From: DATKDU01 sp035649415
GTDB lineage: Bacteria > Planctomycetota > Planctomycetia > Pirellulales > Pirellulaceae
Direction of reading: 5' to 3'
DNA length: 15,524 nt
Assembly: GCA_035649415.1 (NCBI GenBank)
Contig: DASRJP010000051.1
Location: 1 to 15,524 of the forward strand
Below the pieces are notes generated by a model that worked only from the letters and a program-made list of their open reading frames with translations, searched no databases and was not told the origin of the DNA. The number at the start of each line of letters is the position of its first letter. The first letter of the stretch is position 1. The translations under genes and the position numbers were made by a program. Of the stretch, positions 14,988 to 15,524 are shown in pieces.

Positions 14988-15037
14988 GACCGGCTTCCCA
15001 GCCCGCCCCCAACGACGGGCTAGAAAGCCCGTCCTAC
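14984..15037. repeat. Bipartite REP-like inverted repeat between the propeller gene and folD
   Basis: The left arm 14984-15003 and the right arm 15018-15037 (20 bases each, 14-base spacer) are reverse complements at 17 of 20 positions. Both arms share the core GTAGGAC.GGCTT.C.AGCC. The right arm also lies in a perfect 8-bp hairpin: GACGGGCT (15014-15021), loop AGAA, AGCCCGTC (15026-15033). The left arm contains a smaller stem GGCT-TCCC-AGCC. Two head-to-head small hairpins are typical of REP/BIME elements moved by RAYT transposases. The element also takes in the stop codon of the propeller gene (14985-14987). It may act as a mild terminator or mRNA end stabiliser. Confidence 0.6.
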
Positions 15038-15040
15038 AAT
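15012..15040 (+). promoter_or_regulatory. Candidate folD promoter inside the REP-like element
   Basis: TACAAT (15035-15040) matches the -10 consensus at 5 of 6 bases. ACGACG (15012-15017, 3 of 6) lies 17 bases upstream. Transcription would start near 15047, about 29 bases before the GTG start. Both boxes lie in or at the edge of the repeat element, so the repeat may have supplied or reshaped this promoter. Confidence 0.3.
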
Positions 15041-15075
15041 GCAGCTTGACCCACAACCGCGATAGGACCCCCCTC

Positions 15076-15524
15076 GTGACCGCACGCATTCTCGATGGCA
15101 AAGCCATCGCCAAGGAAATTGAAGCCGAGCTCATCGAACAGGTTGCGGACTTCGTCGAAAATAACGGCGTCGCGCCGTGTCTGGCCGCGGTGCTTGTCGG
15201 CGAAGATCCCGCCAGCCAGGTCTACGTGAAAAACAAGCGGCTTGCCTGCGAGCGGATCGGCATCGACAGCCGCCTGCACAAGCTGCCGGCGACGACCACC
15301 GAGGAGGATTTGCTGCAACTGGTTGCCGAGCTCAATGCCGACGAGGAGGTCCACGGCATCCTCGTGCAGTTGCCGCTGCCAGCGCAGATTCGGCCGAGCA
15401 AGATCCTCGATGCGGTCCATCCGCTGAAGGACGTCGATTGTTTTCATCCCGAAAACGTTGGCCTGCTGACTCAGCAGCGGCCGCGTTTCCTCCCCTGCAC
15501 CCCGCACGGCTGCCTGCAAATCCT
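15076..15524 (+). CDS. folD: Bifunctional methylenetetrahydrofolate dehydrogenase/cyclohydrolase, N-terminal part
   Basis: The first 149 codons are present; the gene runs off the right edge. The start is GTG 15076 with AGGA 8 bases upstream. It is a cytoplasmic enzyme that converts 5,10-methylene-THF to 10-formyl-THF using NADP+. The catalytic residues align with the well-known E. coli numbering: Tyr50 and Lys54 in SQVYVKNK (47-54), Gln98 in HGILVQLPLP (93-102) and Asp121 in KDVDCFHPENVG (118-129). The PCTPHG segment that begins the second half is visible near the edge. The family usually has Gly after KDVD (KDVDGFHP); here it is Cys122. It is probably a separate transcription unit, since a promoter-like site and a repeat element separate it from the propeller gene. 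Confidence 0.96.
   Translation, partial: MTARILDGKAIAKEIEAELIEQVADFVENNGVAPCLAAVLVGEDPASQVYVKNKRLACERIGIDSRLHKLPATTTEEDLLQLVAELNADEEVHGILVQLPLPAQIRPSKILDAVHPLKDVDCFHPENVGLLTQQRPRFLPCTPHGCLQI

Noticed and set aside
1..15524. CRISPR array, tRNA, rRNA, insertion sequence or prophage
   Set aside because: No regularly spaced repeats, tRNA-like cloverleaf, rRNA signature, transposase or phage gene was seen on either strand.

Overview
The window looks like chromosomal DNA of a planctomycete, probably of the Pirellula/Blastopirellula-like group. The evidence is the gene families. There is a PSCyt1-PSCyt2(DUF1549)-PSD1(DUF1553) cytochrome paired with a DUF1501 protein. There are also a secreted sialidase-fold protein, a formylglycine sulfatase, a PQQ-type beta-propeller, and exported HEAT and TPR/redoxin proteins. 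GC content is high, many starts are TTG or GTG, and most products carry signal peptides. I see no rRNA, tRNA, CRISPR array, transposase or phage gene. This is ordinary, gene-dense chromosome.

Layout, left to right. Six genes lie on the minus strand between 1 and 7762. In transcription order they are an exported HEAT-repeat protein (7762-6530), a small cupin (6367-5984), a Tat-exported sulfite-oxidase-like molybdoenzyme (5902-4646), a sialidase-family protein (4634-2925), the PSCyt1/DUF1549/DUF1553 protein (2767-131) and the start of a DUF1501 protein (124 to beyond the left edge). A divergent promoter region of 292 bases (7763-8054) separates this block from a plus-strand TPR/redoxin fusion (8055-10436). 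mobA (11090-10446, minus) converges on that gene. It diverges from a plus-strand series: a small exported helical protein (11178), a His-rich lipoprotein (11744), a sulfatase (12259), a beta-propeller protein (13722) and folD (15076, cut by the right edge). No stretch above 300 bases lacks a gene.

How the genes may work together. The sulfatase, sialidase-fold protein, PSCyt/DUF1501 pair and propeller fit the large outward-facing glycan and sulfated-polymer apparatus typical of planctomycetes. The molybdoenzyme and mobA both concern the molybdenum cofactor. However, sulfite-oxidase-type enzymes normally use the non-guanylated cofactor, so the two need not be linked. folD is housekeeping one-carbon metabolism.

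The most notable non-coding structures are three. A 31-base near-perfect palindrome abuts the ribosome binding site of the cytochrome gene. A 19-base perfect palindrome lies in the leader of the TPR/redoxin gene. A bipartite REP-like inverted repeat begins at the propeller stop codon and runs into the probable folD promoter. I found no clear evidence of a wholly new multi-gene system. The best candidates for new biology are the TPR/redoxin fusion and the tight small-protein/His-lipoprotein/sulfatase series.
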